DNA from: Elusimicrobiota bacterium
Lineage (GTDB): Bacteria > Elusimicrobiota > Elusimicrobia > UBA1565 > JACRDR01
Assembly: GCA_016194745.1 (NCBI GenBank)
Contig: JACQBA010000007.1
Coordinates: 206,345 to 270,344, forward strand
Reading direction: 5' to 3'
Length of the DNA: 64,000 bases
The notes below the pieces were generated by a model that was not told where the DNA came from, ran no database searches, and saw only the letters and a list, made by a program, of their open reading frames with translations. Positions 8,901-17,000 of the stretch are shown one piece after another (within the stretch, counting starts at the first letter, position 1; the number at the start of each line of letters is the position of its first letter). A program made the position numbers and the translations under genes.

Positions 8901-9128
8901 GAAGGTGGGCGCGAACTCGTAGGCCTCGTCTGCTCCGAGACGAATGCGCGCGAGCTGGAGACGATTCGCCTGGCTCCATGGCGCGTGCGGAGCCGAGCTC
9001 CCGTCAAGGTGTTCTCTTCGCCCGACGTGGATTTCGACTGCGGCTGGACCGACGTCACTCGAATCGACCAGATCCTGCCCGACACAGGCGTGTCGGCAAA
9101 GCTCGCGAGCATGGTCTTGGAGCGATGA
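5928..9128 (+). CDS. NRPS-like adenylation-carrier protein-alpha/beta hydrolase fusion
   Basis: This is a 1066-residue protein if the ATG at 5928 is used; it lies 16 bases after a TATAAT box, and a longer frame would begin inside the promoter. Residues 1-210 look like the C-terminal half of a condensation domain without a visible HHxxxDG. Residues about 225-740 form an adenylation domain: A3 YTSGTTGTPKG near 369, A7 YRTGDMGRL near 597, A10 Lys in NHNMKVDRRALP near 712. Residues 750-820 are a carrier domain with FFDLGGHSLLGLKL, giving a phosphopantetheine Ser near 771. Residues 832-1066 are an alpha/beta hydrolase with GVRLGA where a G-x-S-x-G nucleophile elbow would be expected. The set matches the separate ligase, ACP and hydrolase genes of exosortase-A EPS loci. 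It overlaps the next hydrolase gene by four bases. Confidence 0.85.
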   Translation: MPTTTQVPEGSALQLPQDFHRTPSTRSQPARFEFDLDPASGAAAAEIAAAFGILLYRYNAQASITLNASRKSASGELLWRRPLELSTGAQAHGKSVLEEARAFLRRVDDGSPAGWALSRAVGSRAAIAFLESDPAEEPLDQDDLLLALQPSDAKFRAAFLYDAGVFKRTSIERIAGHLKELLANLLASPDTPLSRLRLLPQAERLWIESVCEGAPRKTPAEFVHLSFERHAAASPETAAVRFRNEALSYRELNSRANRLARYLTAQGVGAESRVVVCLDPSFDVAIALLAILKAGAVYVPLDPTYPAARIRAVLEDIQPTLVLTRSHLREKTAGPVHAVLALDEAAALVGAYSDEDPGLAVDPRQTAYVYYTSGTTGTPKGAMASQANLASYIAAARERYRIAATDVIPAIARFSFSISMFELMSPLAAGGTLVLLERDHILDLARMAKTLEGVTFFHAGPSLLKNILPFIKRRYSDFQAFAGVRHASSGGDMVSAEVAEDLKLIFPNAEVFVIYGCSEISCMGTTYPVARERAIERTYVGRVFDGMVLRVLDGARNILPVGIVGEIHFAGDGIVKGYWNRPELTVEKFVEIDGRRFYRTGDMGRLSEDGWLEILGRGDFQIKLRGMRIELGEVEHHLRRAPGVRDGVVMAGNTEGETSLIAYLVMDRGEAIADLAPYSAAAVRSFMSEHLPDYMVPARYVQLDSLPLNHNMKVDRRALPAPEDANCRLDDVASLRAPRTATEKRLASIWGKLLGLRQIGLDDHFFDLGGHSLLGLKLILAVDAELGVTLDGMDVLRESLETQAALCDRHLGKPRVEVQSGDPSRAPEESFEAFHFGDGQSLYGVLSGCAAGEAVLICPPVGHELVRTHFILRQLAKRLAAKGVPSLRFDYYGCGDSLGEGADATCSRWRRDVVQAYDELKRRTGATRITCVGVRLGAALADAGASGLPVAGFVFWDPVRDGAAHLAEVSSTHDRFIRVLMRWRYQMPPPAEGGRELVGLVCSETNARELETIRLAPWRVRSRAPVKVFSSPDVDFDCGWTDVTRIDQILPDTGVSAKLASMVLER

Positions 9129-9949
9129 ACAAGGGATTCCGGGAGTCCGTCTGCCGGTTCGGAGAGCGCGGCCATCTTACGGGTATTCTTACCGAGCCCG
9201 CGGACGCCGCTCCTCGCCTTGCCGCAATCCTTGTCACCGCGGGCCTTCAGCCGAAGTTCGGGCCTTTCCGCATCTACGCTCAGCTGGCGCGCCGCCTCGC
9301 CCAGGACGGGGTCTTGACCTTGCGCTTCGACCTCGACGGGATCGGCGACAGCGGCCGCGGACGGGCGGATATGCCTCTTCGCGCGCGCACCGAAGCCGAC
9401 CTGCGGAGCGCGCTCGACTATCTCAGCGAGCACTTCTCCGTCGACGGCGTCGTCCTGGGAGGCTTATGCTCGGGCGCGGAGGATTCCCTGCGCATGGCTG
9501 AGCTCGACACCCGAGTCACCGCCGTCTTCATGATAGACCCTTTCGGCTATAGGACCGGCGGCTGGTGGTGGCGGAACCTTCTGCGTCGTGCGGCCAAGCG
9601 GGCCTTGCGGATGCTGAAACTCTGGACGCCAGTCCCCGCCGGGGCGAGCGCGCCGCTCATCGACTACAAACACATGGGCCCGGAAGAGTCGCGCCGCGCC
9701 CTTCTGGAGCTCGTCCGCCGGAGAGTACCGGCGCACTTCATCTACACGGGGGGCATGCGCGACTGCTACAATCACGAGCGCCAGCTCTGGAAGATGTTCC
9801 CCGGGCTCGACTTCAAGGGCTTGGCCACGGTGGATTACTTCCCGCAGACGGGCCACACGCAGGTCCTGGAGAGCGACCGCCGCATGGTGGTCGAGGCGAT
9901 CGCGCGCCGTATCGAATCCCGCCGTTCTTCAGCAAAGGACCGAATGTAA
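9125..9949 (+). CDS. Alpha/beta hydrolase, exosortase-A-system hydrolase-like
   Basis: The 274-residue protein starts at an ATGA overlap with the NRPS-like gene. TLRFDLDGIGDSG (about residues 60-72) and VLGGLCSGAEDSL (about 107-120) resemble the 'exosortase A system-associated hydrolase' families, in which a Cys or Ser occupies the G-x-C/S-x-G elbow. A plausible Asp and a late His (GHTQVLE) would complete a triad. Such hydrolases sit with a ligase and acyl carrier protein in EPS loci and may release or transfer an acyl or aminoacyl group. The direct link to a ligase-carrier fusion supports that role here. No exosortase gene lies in the window, so the name marks family resemblance only. Confidence 0.75.
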   Translation: MNKGFRESVCRFGERGHLTGILTEPADAAPRLAAILVTAGLQPKFGPFRIYAQLARRLAQDGVLTLRFDLDGIGDSGRGRADMPLRARTEADLRSALDYLSEHFSVDGVVLGGLCSGAEDSLRMAELDTRVTAVFMIDPFGYRTGGWWWRNLLRRAAKRALRMLKLWTPVPAGASAPLIDYKHMGPEESRRALLELVRRRVPAHFIYTGGMRDCYNHERQLWKMFPGLDFKGLATVDYFPQTGHTQVLESDRRMVVEAIARRIESRRSSAKDRM

Positions 9950-9970
9950 GCCCGTCCGTGTCGTCGCGAC

Positions 9971-10999
9971 TCAACGCTTCGCTGCGGAGTCGCCTTCGTA
10001 GCCGGCGGGATTGGAACGCTGCCAGCGCCAATGATCGGCGCACATTCTATCCAGGTCGAGAGCGGCGGACCAGCCGAGCTTTTCCCTCGCGAGCGTAGCA
10101 TCCGCCCAGATGGCCGCCGCGTCCCCGGGCCGGCGCGGAGCGAACTCGAAGGGGATTCGCCGACCCGAGGCTCTAGACGCCGCCTCGATGAGCTCTAGGA
10201 CGGAGAAGCCCCGGCCCGTGCCGAGATTGACCGCCACCGCCCCCGAGAAGTCCTCGATCCGCTCGAGCGCGGCCAGATGGGCGCGCGCGAGGTCGACGAC
10301 GTGGACGAAGTCCCGCACGCCCGTGCCATCGGGCGTCGCGTAGTCCCCGCCGAAAACGCGGACCTTGTCGCGAATGCCGACGGCCGTCTGCATGATGAAC
10401 GGCATCAAGTTATTGGGGACGCCCCGAGGATCCTCGCCGATGCGCCCGCTTTCATGCGCCCCGACCGGGTTGAAGTAGCGAAGCAAGACGATCTTCCAGC
10501 CCGGCTCCGACCTCGCGAGATCGAAGCACATATCCTCGATGACGAGCTTGGTGTTCCCGTAAGGATTGGCGGCCGAGCGCGGATGATTCTCGTCGATGGG
10601 ACTCTTGCCGACTTCACCGTAGACGGTGCACGAGGACGAAAACACCAACCTGCGGCATCCGGCCGCTTTCATGGCCGCCAGAAGATTCGCGCTGCCGGAG
10701 ACGTTATTGCGCCAATACTCGAGCGGCTTCTCGACCGACTCCGCGACCGCCTTGAGTCCAGCGAAATGCACGACCGCGTCAAAGTCCTCGGCCAGAAGGC
10801 GCGTCAGGCCGTCCATGTCCAATAGGTCGAGCCGCTCGAAGCGCATGGCCCGCCCCGCGACCTCGCGAATGCGCGCGATGGCGCGCTCGGAGGAATTCGA
10901 GAGGTTGTCGAAACCGACGACCTCGTGGCCCGCCTCGAGCAGTTCAAGCGCCGCGTGGCTTCCGATGTAGCCCGCGGCACCCGTGACCAGGACCTTCAT
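9971..10999 (-). CDS. galE: UDP-glucose 4-epimerase
   Basis: A 342-residue extended short-chain dehydrogenase of the usual GalE length. The NAD-binding motif GAAGYIGSHAALELL lies at residues 7-21, DNLSNS follows, and catalytic residues are in SSSCTVYG and NPYGNTK (Tyr-x3-Lys). It interconverts UDP-glucose and UDP-galactose, or the N-acetyl forms, in the cytosol to supply galactose-type precursors. It is transcribed against the surrounding EPS genes and sits between the two EPS transcription units, converging on the hydrolase gene and diverging from the export operon. Its promoter must lie in 11000-11200, shared with the export operon promoter region. Confidence 0.95.
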   Translation of the reverse strand: MKVLVTGAAGYIGSHAALELLEAGHEVVGFDNLSNSSERAIARIREVAGRAMRFERLDLLDMDGLTRLLAEDFDAVVHFAGLKAVAESVEKPLEYWRNNVSGSANLLAAMKAAGCRRLVFSSSCTVYGEVGKSPIDENHPRSAANPYGNTKLVIEDMCFDLARSEPGWKIVLLRYFNPVGAHESGRIGEDPRGVPNNLMPFIMQTAVGIRDKVRVFGGDYATPDGTGVRDFVHVVDLARAHLAALERIEDFSGAVAVNLGTGRGFSVLELIEAASRASGRRIPFEFAPRRPGDAAAIWADATLAREKLGWSAALDLDRMCADHWRWQRSNPAGYEGDSAAKR

Positions 11000-11080
11000 G
11001 GCGCCACTCTAGCGGATGCGTCTTGCCGCATGCAATGCCCGGGGTGGGACGTAAATGTGTGTCTTCCTGGACGCATGTCG

Positions 11081-11148
11081 TGTCACATCCCTTTCCAAAT
11101 CAATTCACTCGTCCACCATCGACCCGCACGGGCGGGAGAGCCTATAAT
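11081..11148 (+). promoter_or_regulatory. EPS promoter 2 with upstream TGTCAC motif
   Basis: TGTCAC (11081-11086) is followed 37 bases on by ATCGACCCG (11118-11126, containing the -35-like TCGACC) and, after an 18-base spacer, TATAAT (11143-11148). This repeats the layout of 5845-5911. The expected transcript has a leader of about 45 bases before the ATG at 11201. Confidence 0.65.
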
Positions 11149-11200
11149 CGGGTCGGTCACATTGGCGGGACGACGCGACGCGCAGGGAGGCTCAGCGAAC

Positions 11201-11878
11201 ATGAAGAGACATTATCACCGCCTGGCATTCATCTCCTTATTGAGCTGCGCCGGCAGCATAGGCGCTCAGGTAAACGCTCCCTCTTCAGTCCTCGCCCCGG
11301 CCGCGGTCGTCGCCGGCTCCGAAGGGAAGGAAGCCGCCGTACTGGCCCAGGCGATGCGCCAGACTTCGCAGGCGCGACGCGACTACCGGATATCTCCCGG
11401 AGACTTGATCGACGTCGCCGTTTACGGCGATCAAGAGCTTTCGCGCAAGGCGCGGGTGGGCCAGAACGGCAAGATTTCCATGCCGCTCGTCGGCTCGATA
11501 CTCATCGGCGGCCTTCCTCTGCTGGACGCTGAAGACGCCGTCCGCGAGAAGCTGCGGAAGTTCTATATCGATCCGCACGTTACGCTGTTCATCCAAGAGT
11601 ACGGCGCCAAGCAGGTGTTCGTGCTCGGCGAGGTGCAGAAGCCTGGCACCTACCGCATTCCCTCCGAGACGCGAATGACCGTCCTCGAGGCGATCAGCAC
11701 GGCGGGCGGATTCACCCCCGTCGCCGGGCTCGATAGGACCCGGATTCTGCGCAGCGTGCAGGGAAAGAACCAAATCATCTCAATCAAGGTCACCGCCATC
11801 ACGAAGCAGGGCGAGAAGGATCGGGACGTTGAACTCCAGCCCGACGACGTCGTCTTCGTGCCGCAGAGCTATTTCTAA
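11201..11878 (+). CDS. Polysaccharide export protein (OPX/Wza family)
   Basis: This 225-residue secreted protein has a signal peptide (residues 1-24, ending near GAQ) and a Poly_export/SLBB layout. YRISPGDLIDVAVYGDQELS at about residue 65 is the classic export-domain start, and an SLBB-like domain follows from QVFVLGEVQKPGTYR. It would form the periplasmic or outer-membrane part of the Wzx/Wzy export channel. ATG 11201 has GGGAGG ten bases upstream and follows a TATAAT promoter. It is first in the long EPS operon, directly before the Wzz/BY-kinase gene, the usual partner. It lacks the long C-terminal amphipathic helix of E. coli Wza, so it may be a short OPX class. Confidence 0.9.
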   Translation: MKRHYHRLAFISLLSCAGSIGAQVNAPSSVLAPAAVVAGSEGKEAAVLAQAMRQTSQARRDYRISPGDLIDVAVYGDQELSRKARVGQNGKISMPLVGSILIGGLPLLDAEDAVREKLRKFYIDPHVTLFIQEYGAKQVFVLGEVQKPGTYRIPSETRMTVLEAISTAGGFTPVAGLDRTRILRSVQGKNQIISIKVTAITKQGEKDRDVELQPDDVVFVPQSYF

Positions 11879-11891
11879 CGAGAGCCCAATT

Positions 11892-13634
11892 ATGATGCCA
11901 ATGATCGACGCCCCGACCGCGCAGCCCGAGCTGTCCCTTCCCGAATACTGGAGCATCTTCATGCGCCGGCGCTGGATATTCGCGCTCCTTTTCGTTCCCT
12001 GCGTCGGGACCGCGCTTCTCTACGCGTTCCTATCGCCGCCGGTCTACGAAGGCAAGACGCTCGTCGAACTCGAAAAGCCCCGCGAGACCGGGCAGGCCGA
12101 GCGATTGGGGCCCATCATCGGAACGATCGATGAAGAATATTACGAGACCGAATATCGCCGTTTCAAAAGCGATACGCTCGACCAGAAGGTCTACGACAAG
12201 CTGCAATTGGACAAAATCCCGGAGTTCGCTCCTCCGCAAGGGCTGCAGAAACTCCAGAACGCCATCGTCATCGCTCCCATGCCGCGCACTCGCTTCGCGC
12301 ACGTCAAGGTCCGCTCCCGCGACCCTAAGCTGGCGGCGCAGATCTCCAATTCGCTGGCTACCGCCTTCGTTCAGGAGCACGTTAGCAACGCCTTGTTCAT
12401 GTCGCGCGACGTCCTTCAATCACTAAAGTCGGGACGCCGAGGACGAGACCGAAAGGAGCTCTTCGAATCGCTCCCCGCCGTGGTCGACAACAAGCTCATT
12501 CAGTCGGCCAAGGAGGCGAAGATCACCCTGGAGGGGCAGATTGCCGACATGTCGGGGCGGCTGACTCCGCAGCACCCGCAGCTCATCGCGGCGCATAAGC
12601 GCCTCAACGCCCTCAACGCGAACCTGGATCGGGAAGTCCAGAACATCGTCAACAGCATGAAGACCCAGCTCTCGGGCAAGTTCCTCGGGAACAACGCGCG
12701 GATCATTGACCCCGCAGCGGTCCCCGACCTGCCGATCAAACCGAAGAGGTCCTTCATCGCGATCGTCGGCTTCATCGCGGGCGCTCTCGCCGGCCTCTTC
12801 GCCGTCGGCTTCGTGGATTCGATGGATGAATCTATCCGCACGAAAGAGGACGTGGAGATGCTGGTGCGGGAGCCCTTCCTCGGGGTCATCCCGTTTGCGC
12901 TGCGGAAGCGAGGCGCGAGGATCTACGACGCGCTTCTGCAGCCGGCCGCCCTGCCCGCCAGCGAGGCGTTTCGAAACCTCCGCATCATGGTGGACTTAGC
13001 CGACGGCGAGCAGCGTCCTTCTGCGCTCCTGGTCACGGGAGCGGTCAAGGACGAAGGAAAGAGCTTCGTCGCCGCCAATCTCGCGGTCGCCTTCGCCCAA
13101 TCCGGTGAGCGCGTCCTTCTCATCGAAGGAGACCTGCGTCGGCCCGTCGTCCATACGGAGTTCGCGACGGCCGCTGGGCGCGGCATCAGCGACTTCCTCG
13201 CGGACCTGGACGGATCGGAGACGACGGCAAGCCTCGTCCAGTCGACGGAGATACCAAACCTGGCGATACTCCCTTGCGGCTCCATCGCGCCTAACCCGTC
13301 GGAATTGTTGAGCACGCCGCGTCTCGGGGTCCTGGTTGCGGCCGCCGTGCGGGCGTTCGACCGCGTCATCGTAGACTGCCCGCCGATGTTCCCGATCAAT
13401 GACACGCTCCTGTGGGGACGGCACATCCGCGCGGCTCTCCTCGTTACTCGCTTCGGATCCACGCCGTCGCCGCTCGCCGCGGCAGCACGCGAGCGGCTGA
13501 GGATGGGAGGCATCAAGACCTTGGGCGTCGTCGTCAACGGTGCCCGTCTCAGCAGTTTGACCTATATGAGCGGGTATTACGATCAGCACTATCAGGCGTA
13601 TGCCGCCGCGGCTCTTCCCGCGCCTTCCGCGTGA
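11892..13634 (+). CDS. Polysaccharide co-polymerase / BY-kinase (Wzz-Wzc-like)
   Basis: A 580-residue inner-membrane protein. The Wzz domain begins near residue 15, with TM1 about 27-50 and a periplasmic helical region. TM2 is near 290-310, followed by a cytoplasmic tyrosine kinase domain. Kinase motifs are Walker A (GAVKDEGKSF, about 382), Walker A' (VLLIEGDLRRP) and Walker B (VIVDCPPMF). The C-terminus carries a tyrosine cluster (YMSGYYDQHYQAY), as expected for autophosphorylation. Phosphorylation cycles control EPS chain length and polymerisation with Wzy and the OPX protein. ATG 11892 is followed by a second ATG three bases on; either could be used. It overlaps the next gene by four bases (GTGA). 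Confidence 0.92.
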   Translation: MMPMIDAPTAQPELSLPEYWSIFMRRRWIFALLFVPCVGTALLYAFLSPPVYEGKTLVELEKPRETGQAERLGPIIGTIDEEYYETEYRRFKSDTLDQKVYDKLQLDKIPEFAPPQGLQKLQNAIVIAPMPRTRFAHVKVRSRDPKLAAQISNSLATAFVQEHVSNALFMSRDVLQSLKSGRRGRDRKELFESLPAVVDNKLIQSAKEAKITLEGQIADMSGRLTPQHPQLIAAHKRLNALNANLDREVQNIVNSMKTQLSGKFLGNNARIIDPAAVPDLPIKPKRSFIAIVGFIAGALAGLFAVGFVDSMDESIRTKEDVEMLVREPFLGVIPFALRKRGARIYDALLQPAALPASEAFRNLRIMVDLADGEQRPSALLVTGAVKDEGKSFVAANLAVAFAQSGERVLLIEGDLRRPVVHTEFATAAGRGISDFLADLDGSETTASLVQSTEIPNLAILPCGSIAPNPSELLSTPRLGVLVAAAVRAFDRVIVDCPPMFPINDTLLWGRHIRAALLVTRFGSTPSPLAAAARERLRMGGIKTLGVVVNGARLSSLTYMSGYYDQHYQAYAAAALPAPSA

Positions 13635-14605
13635 GCGACTCCAGGCCGAGCCTTCTCATCACCATCGACACCGAGGGCGACGACCTCTGGTCGCCCTCGA
13701 GTGAAGTCACCACCCGCAACGCGCGCTTTCTGCCGCGCTTTCAGACGCTGTGCGAGCGCTATGGAGCGAAACCGACGTACTTGACGGACTGGGAGATGGT
13801 CGCCGACCCGGCCTACGTGGACTTCGCGAGAGACGTCCTGCGGCGCGGCGCGGGGGAGATCGGCATGCACCTCCATGCGTGGAACTCGCCTCCGCGCCAC
13901 GCTCCCCTCGACGACGGACGCCACGGCACCTACTTGATCGACTACCCCGAAGCCGCCATGCGCGAGAAGATCACGCGGCTGACGGACACGCTCGAGGATA
14001 CATTTGGCGTGAAGATGCTAAGCCATCGTGCCGGGCGCTGGTGCTTCGACGAGACCTACGCGCGCATCCTGGAGGACCGCGGCTACCAGGTGGACTGCTC
14101 CGTGACGCCTTTCGTTTCCTGGGGCCGGTCCGACTTCAGCTCCTTTCCGACCGACGCCTACTTTCTCGACCTCGGAGATATTCGCAGGCCCGGAGGCTCG
14201 GGGCTGCTCGAGGTCCCTATGACGATCCGCCCTACGGCCCTGAGCGCCATAGCGGGCGCCGCCTCGAACATTCTCGAGCTCCTCCCGGGCGGGGGCCGGG
14301 TGAGCCGCTACCTCTGGCCGCCGCAGCGGTGGTTCAAGCCGAGCGGCAGGAACGTCGACGACATGATCGCCCTCGCGCGCGAGGCCCGGGTGGAGCGGCG
14401 CGCCTACGTCGAATTCATGCTGCACTCCTCGGAGCTGATGCCGGGCGGGAGCCCGATGTTCCCGACGAAATTGAGCATCGAGCGCCTCTATGAGCACATG
14501 GAACGGGTGCTCTCGGCGCTGCGGCACGATTTCGAAGGGATGACGCTCTCGGGGTTCCGCAAGCACGTGACGGGCGACCGGAGCGCGACTTGCCTCCCGC
14601 GATAG
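13631..14605 (+). CDS. Polysaccharide deacetylase-like protein
   Basis: The 324-residue protein starts at GTG 13631, overlapping the kinase stop. LLITIDTEGDDLW (residues 8-20), GEIGMHLHAWNSP (about 75-87) and LSHRAGRWCFDE fit a divergent NodB-type (CE4) deacetylase, with the metal-site Asp in IDTEGD and the His-x-His in MHLHAW. Such enzymes in EPS operons remove N- or O-acetyl groups from the polymer or a lipid-linked precursor. No signal peptide is visible, so it may act in the cytosol or be exported another way. Its place between kinase and flippase is typical for EPS loci. Substrate is unknown. Confidence 0.78.
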   Translation: MSDSRPSLLITIDTEGDDLWSPSSEVTTRNARFLPRFQTLCERYGAKPTYLTDWEMVADPAYVDFARDVLRRGAGEIGMHLHAWNSPPRHAPLDDGRHGTYLIDYPEAAMREKITRLTDTLEDTFGVKMLSHRAGRWCFDETYARILEDRGYQVDCSVTPFVSWGRSDFSSFPTDAYFLDLGDIRRPGGSGLLEVPMTIRPTALSAIAGAASNILELLPGGGRVSRYLWPPQRWFKPSGRNVDDMIALAREARVERRAYVEFMLHSSELMPGGSPMFPTKLSIERLYEHMERVLSALRHDFEGMTLSGFRKHVTGDRSATCLPR

Positions 14606-15873
14606 CGCCCGAACCTCTCGCGTCCGAGAGGATTTTTCCCGCCGTGGGTCCTCATTCGCTCCGGCGAAACTTTTCCTGGACGCTCGCGGGAAGCACGATC
14701 TTCGCGCTTTGCCAATGGGGCATCGTCGTTGTATTTGCCAAGCTGACCAGCCCCGAAGAACTGGGCCGCTTCGCGCTCGGCGTCGCGATCACCGGCCCGG
14801 CCATCATCTTCACGAACCTATCCTTGAGCGGGGTGCTTTGCACCGACACTACTCACGATTTCGAGTTCCAGGATTACCTGCGGCTGCGATTGCTCGGCTC
14901 GGGCACGGCCCTGCTCGGCATCGCCGCGTTCGTCGCCTGCAGCCGTTTCGCCGCGGAGACAAAGTGGATCATCCTCGCAATCGCCCTCGCGAAGGGGGTG
15001 GAGTCGATCAGCGACGTTTATTACGGCCTTCTGCAGCAGCACCAACGGATGAATCGAATCGGCCAATCCATGATCCTACGCGGGACGATCGCCCTCGCGG
15101 CCGTGGCGTTGACGACGGCCCTGACCCGGAGCGCGCTGTGGGGGAGCTGCGCGCTCGCCGCGTCCTGGCTGGGGCCGCTCGTATTCTTCGACGTTCCGGG
15201 CGCCTCGCGCTTCGTCTCCCGCAAGGCGCGGCCGTTCGACGTCCGCCGGATCGGCCGCCTCGCCGGACTCGCCTTGCCTCTCGGGGCGGTGGCGACGCTC
15301 ATCTCTCTGTCGGCGAACATCCCCCGCTACTTCATCCTGCACGCCTTCGGTCCGCGCGAGCTTGGGATATTCTCCGCGCTCACCTACTTTTCCTTCGCGG
15401 GCACCACGGCGGTGAACGCGCTCGGGCAGTCCGCGACGCCCCGGCTCGCACGCACTTTCACCCAGCTGGACAAAGGCCCCTTCCTGCGTCTTCTGGGGCG
15501 TCTCTTCGGCATCGTGACCGTAGCAGGCGTCGTCGGTGTCCTTGGCGCGAGATACGCCGGCTATCCGCTGTTGAGCCTCGTCTATACCCCGCAGTACGCC
15601 AATCAGTCCGGCGTTCTGACCTGGCTCATGGTTGCGACCCTCGTCAGCTACTTCGTTTCCGTATCCGGATACGCGATGATGTCGACTCGCCAGTTCTACA
15701 TCCAGCTACCGATCTTCATCTTCTCCACTGCGGCGACCGCGGCCGGCTGCTTTTACTGGGTGCCGCGTCACGGGGCCCTCGGCGCCGCCTGGGCCATGAC
15801 GGCGGCGGGGCTGCTGAGCCTGCCCCCGATGCTCGGCTGCGTCTACTACGCCGTCCGGAAAAACCGGCCATGA
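14590..15873 (+). CDS. Polysaccharide flippase (Wzx-like)
   Basis: A polytopic membrane protein of 427 residues from a TTG at 14590, or 409 from GTG 14644. The TTG start overlaps the deacetylase stop by 16 bases, and neither start has a strong ribosome binding site. About 12 hydrophobic segments and the N-terminal NFSWTLAGSTIFALCQWGIV followed by LGRFALGVAITGP are typical of the oligosaccharyl-lipid flippase (MOP/PST) family. It would move the undecaprenyl-linked repeat unit across the inner membrane before Wzy polymerisation. Its stop overlaps the next start (ATGA). Confidence 0.85.
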   Translation: MPPAIAPEPLASERIFPAVGPHSLRRNFSWTLAGSTIFALCQWGIVVVFAKLTSPEELGRFALGVAITGPAIIFTNLSLSGVLCTDTTHDFEFQDYLRLRLLGSGTALLGIAAFVACSRFAAETKWIILAIALAKGVESISDVYYGLLQQHQRMNRIGQSMILRGTIALAAVALTTALTRSALWGSCALAASWLGPLVFFDVPGASRFVSRKARPFDVRRIGRLAGLALPLGAVATLISLSANIPRYFILHAFGPRELGIFSALTYFSFAGTTAVNALGQSATPRLARTFTQLDKGPFLRLLGRLFGIVTVAGVVGVLGARYAGYPLLSLVYTPQYANQSGVLTWLMVATLVSYFVSVSGYAMMSTRQFYIQLPIFIFSTAATAAGCFYWVPRHGALGAAWAMTAAGLLSLPPMLGCVYYAVRKNRP

Positions 15874-17000
15874 CGCGCGTCCTGCATGTCCTGGGCGCCA
15901 TGAACCAGGGGGGTGCCGAGACGTGGCTGATGCATATTTTAAGGGCCATCGACCGGCGGCGCTTCGATCTGCAGTTCCTGACCCATACGGATCGACCCGC
16001 GTTCTACGATCCTGAAATTCGCGCTCTCGGTTCCAAGATCCACTTCTGCGGCCGGCCCGGTCGTCCTCACGAGTACGCGCTTGGATTCCTTCGCTTGCTA
16101 AGGCGCGAAGGGCCCTTCGATGTCGTGCACTCGCATGTCCATCATTACAGCGGCTTCGTGCTCCGGATTGCCGATCGCGCGGGCGTGCCGATGCGCATCG
16201 CCCACAGCCACAATGACACCTCCGGGGATGACATTTGGGCTGGGATCGCGAGGGCCGCGTACCTGCGGCTGATGAAGCACTGGATCCGGAGGTACTCGAC
16301 ACGCGGGCTGGCGGCGAGCCACCCCGCGGCTGCGGCTCTCTTCGGTCGCGATTGGAAGGCGCACCCGAAGTGGAGCGTCTTCTATTGCGCCATCGACCTC
16401 GCTCCGTTCGAGACCGAGGTATCGCGGGCGCAGGTGAGAGCCGAACTTGGGATTCCGGACGACGCGTTCGTCATCGGGCACGTCGGACGATTCGACGCGG
16501 TGAAGAATCACTCGTTCCTGATCGACGTCCTCGCGGAATCGGTCAAGAGGCACCCGAACACGATGGCCCTCATGGTCGGAAAGGGGCCCCTTCGCGCGGA
16601 AATCGAAAAGAAGGCCCAAGCTCTAGGCCTAGACGGCAAGATCCGCTTTCTGGAAGGCCGCACGGACATCGCCCGGCTGCTCAAGGGGGCGATGGACGCC
16701 TACGTGTTTCCCTCGATCTACGAAGGGCTCCCGCTTGCGCTGCTGGAAGCGCAAGCCGCCGGCCTTCCGTGTCTGATCTCCGACACGATTTCTGCGGACA
16801 CGGACGTGGCGCCTTCTCTAGTAAGGCGTCTTGGCCTCGATGAAGGAGCAAGCGGCTGGGCGCAGGCGGTCTCGGGCCTGCGGGAGGCATCCCCGACCTT
16901 GTCGCCGGACGGCGGCCTCAAGGTGATGCGGGGATCCTCCTTCGACATCCGCTCGAGCATCCGCGCGATCGAGCGCCTCTATCAGACCGGAGGGACTTAA
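15870..17000 (+). CDS. Glycosyltransferase family 4-type protein
   Basis: A 376-residue GT-B enzyme. The N-terminal GAMNQGGAETWLMHILR is the standard GT4 acceptor-side motif. HVGRFDAVKNHSFLIDVLAE begins the nucleotide-sugar domain near residue 205, and VFPSIYEGLPLALLEAQAAG (about 282-301) is the E-x7-E donor-binding region. It would add one sugar to the growing lipid-linked repeat unit on the cytosolic face. It is coupled to the flippase by a four-base overlap and to the polymerase by a one-base overlap (TAATG). Donor sugar cannot be predicted. Confidence 0.9.
   Translation: MTRVLHVLGAMNQGGAETWLMHILRAIDRRRFDLQFLTHTDRPAFYDPEIRALGSKIHFCGRPGRPHEYALGFLRLLRREGPFDVVHSHVHHYSGFVLRIADRAGVPMRIAHSHNDTSGDDIWAGIARAAYLRLMKHWIRRYSTRGLAASHPAAAALFGRDWKAHPKWSVFYCAIDLAPFETEVSRAQVRAELGIPDDAFVIGHVGRFDAVKNHSFLIDVLAESVKRHPNTMALMVGKGPLRAEIEKKAQALGLDGKIRFLEGRTDIARLLKGAMDAYVFPSIYEGLPLALLEAQAAGLPCLISDTISADTDVAPSLVRRLGLDEGASGWAQAVSGLREASPTLSPDGGLKVMRGSSFDIRSSIRAIERLYQTGGT

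Noticed and set aside
11892..13634. ParA/MinD partition ATPase
   Set aside because: The Walker A' motif, C-terminal tyrosine cluster and N-terminal Wzz domain with two membrane helices identify a BY-kinase/co-polymerase instead.
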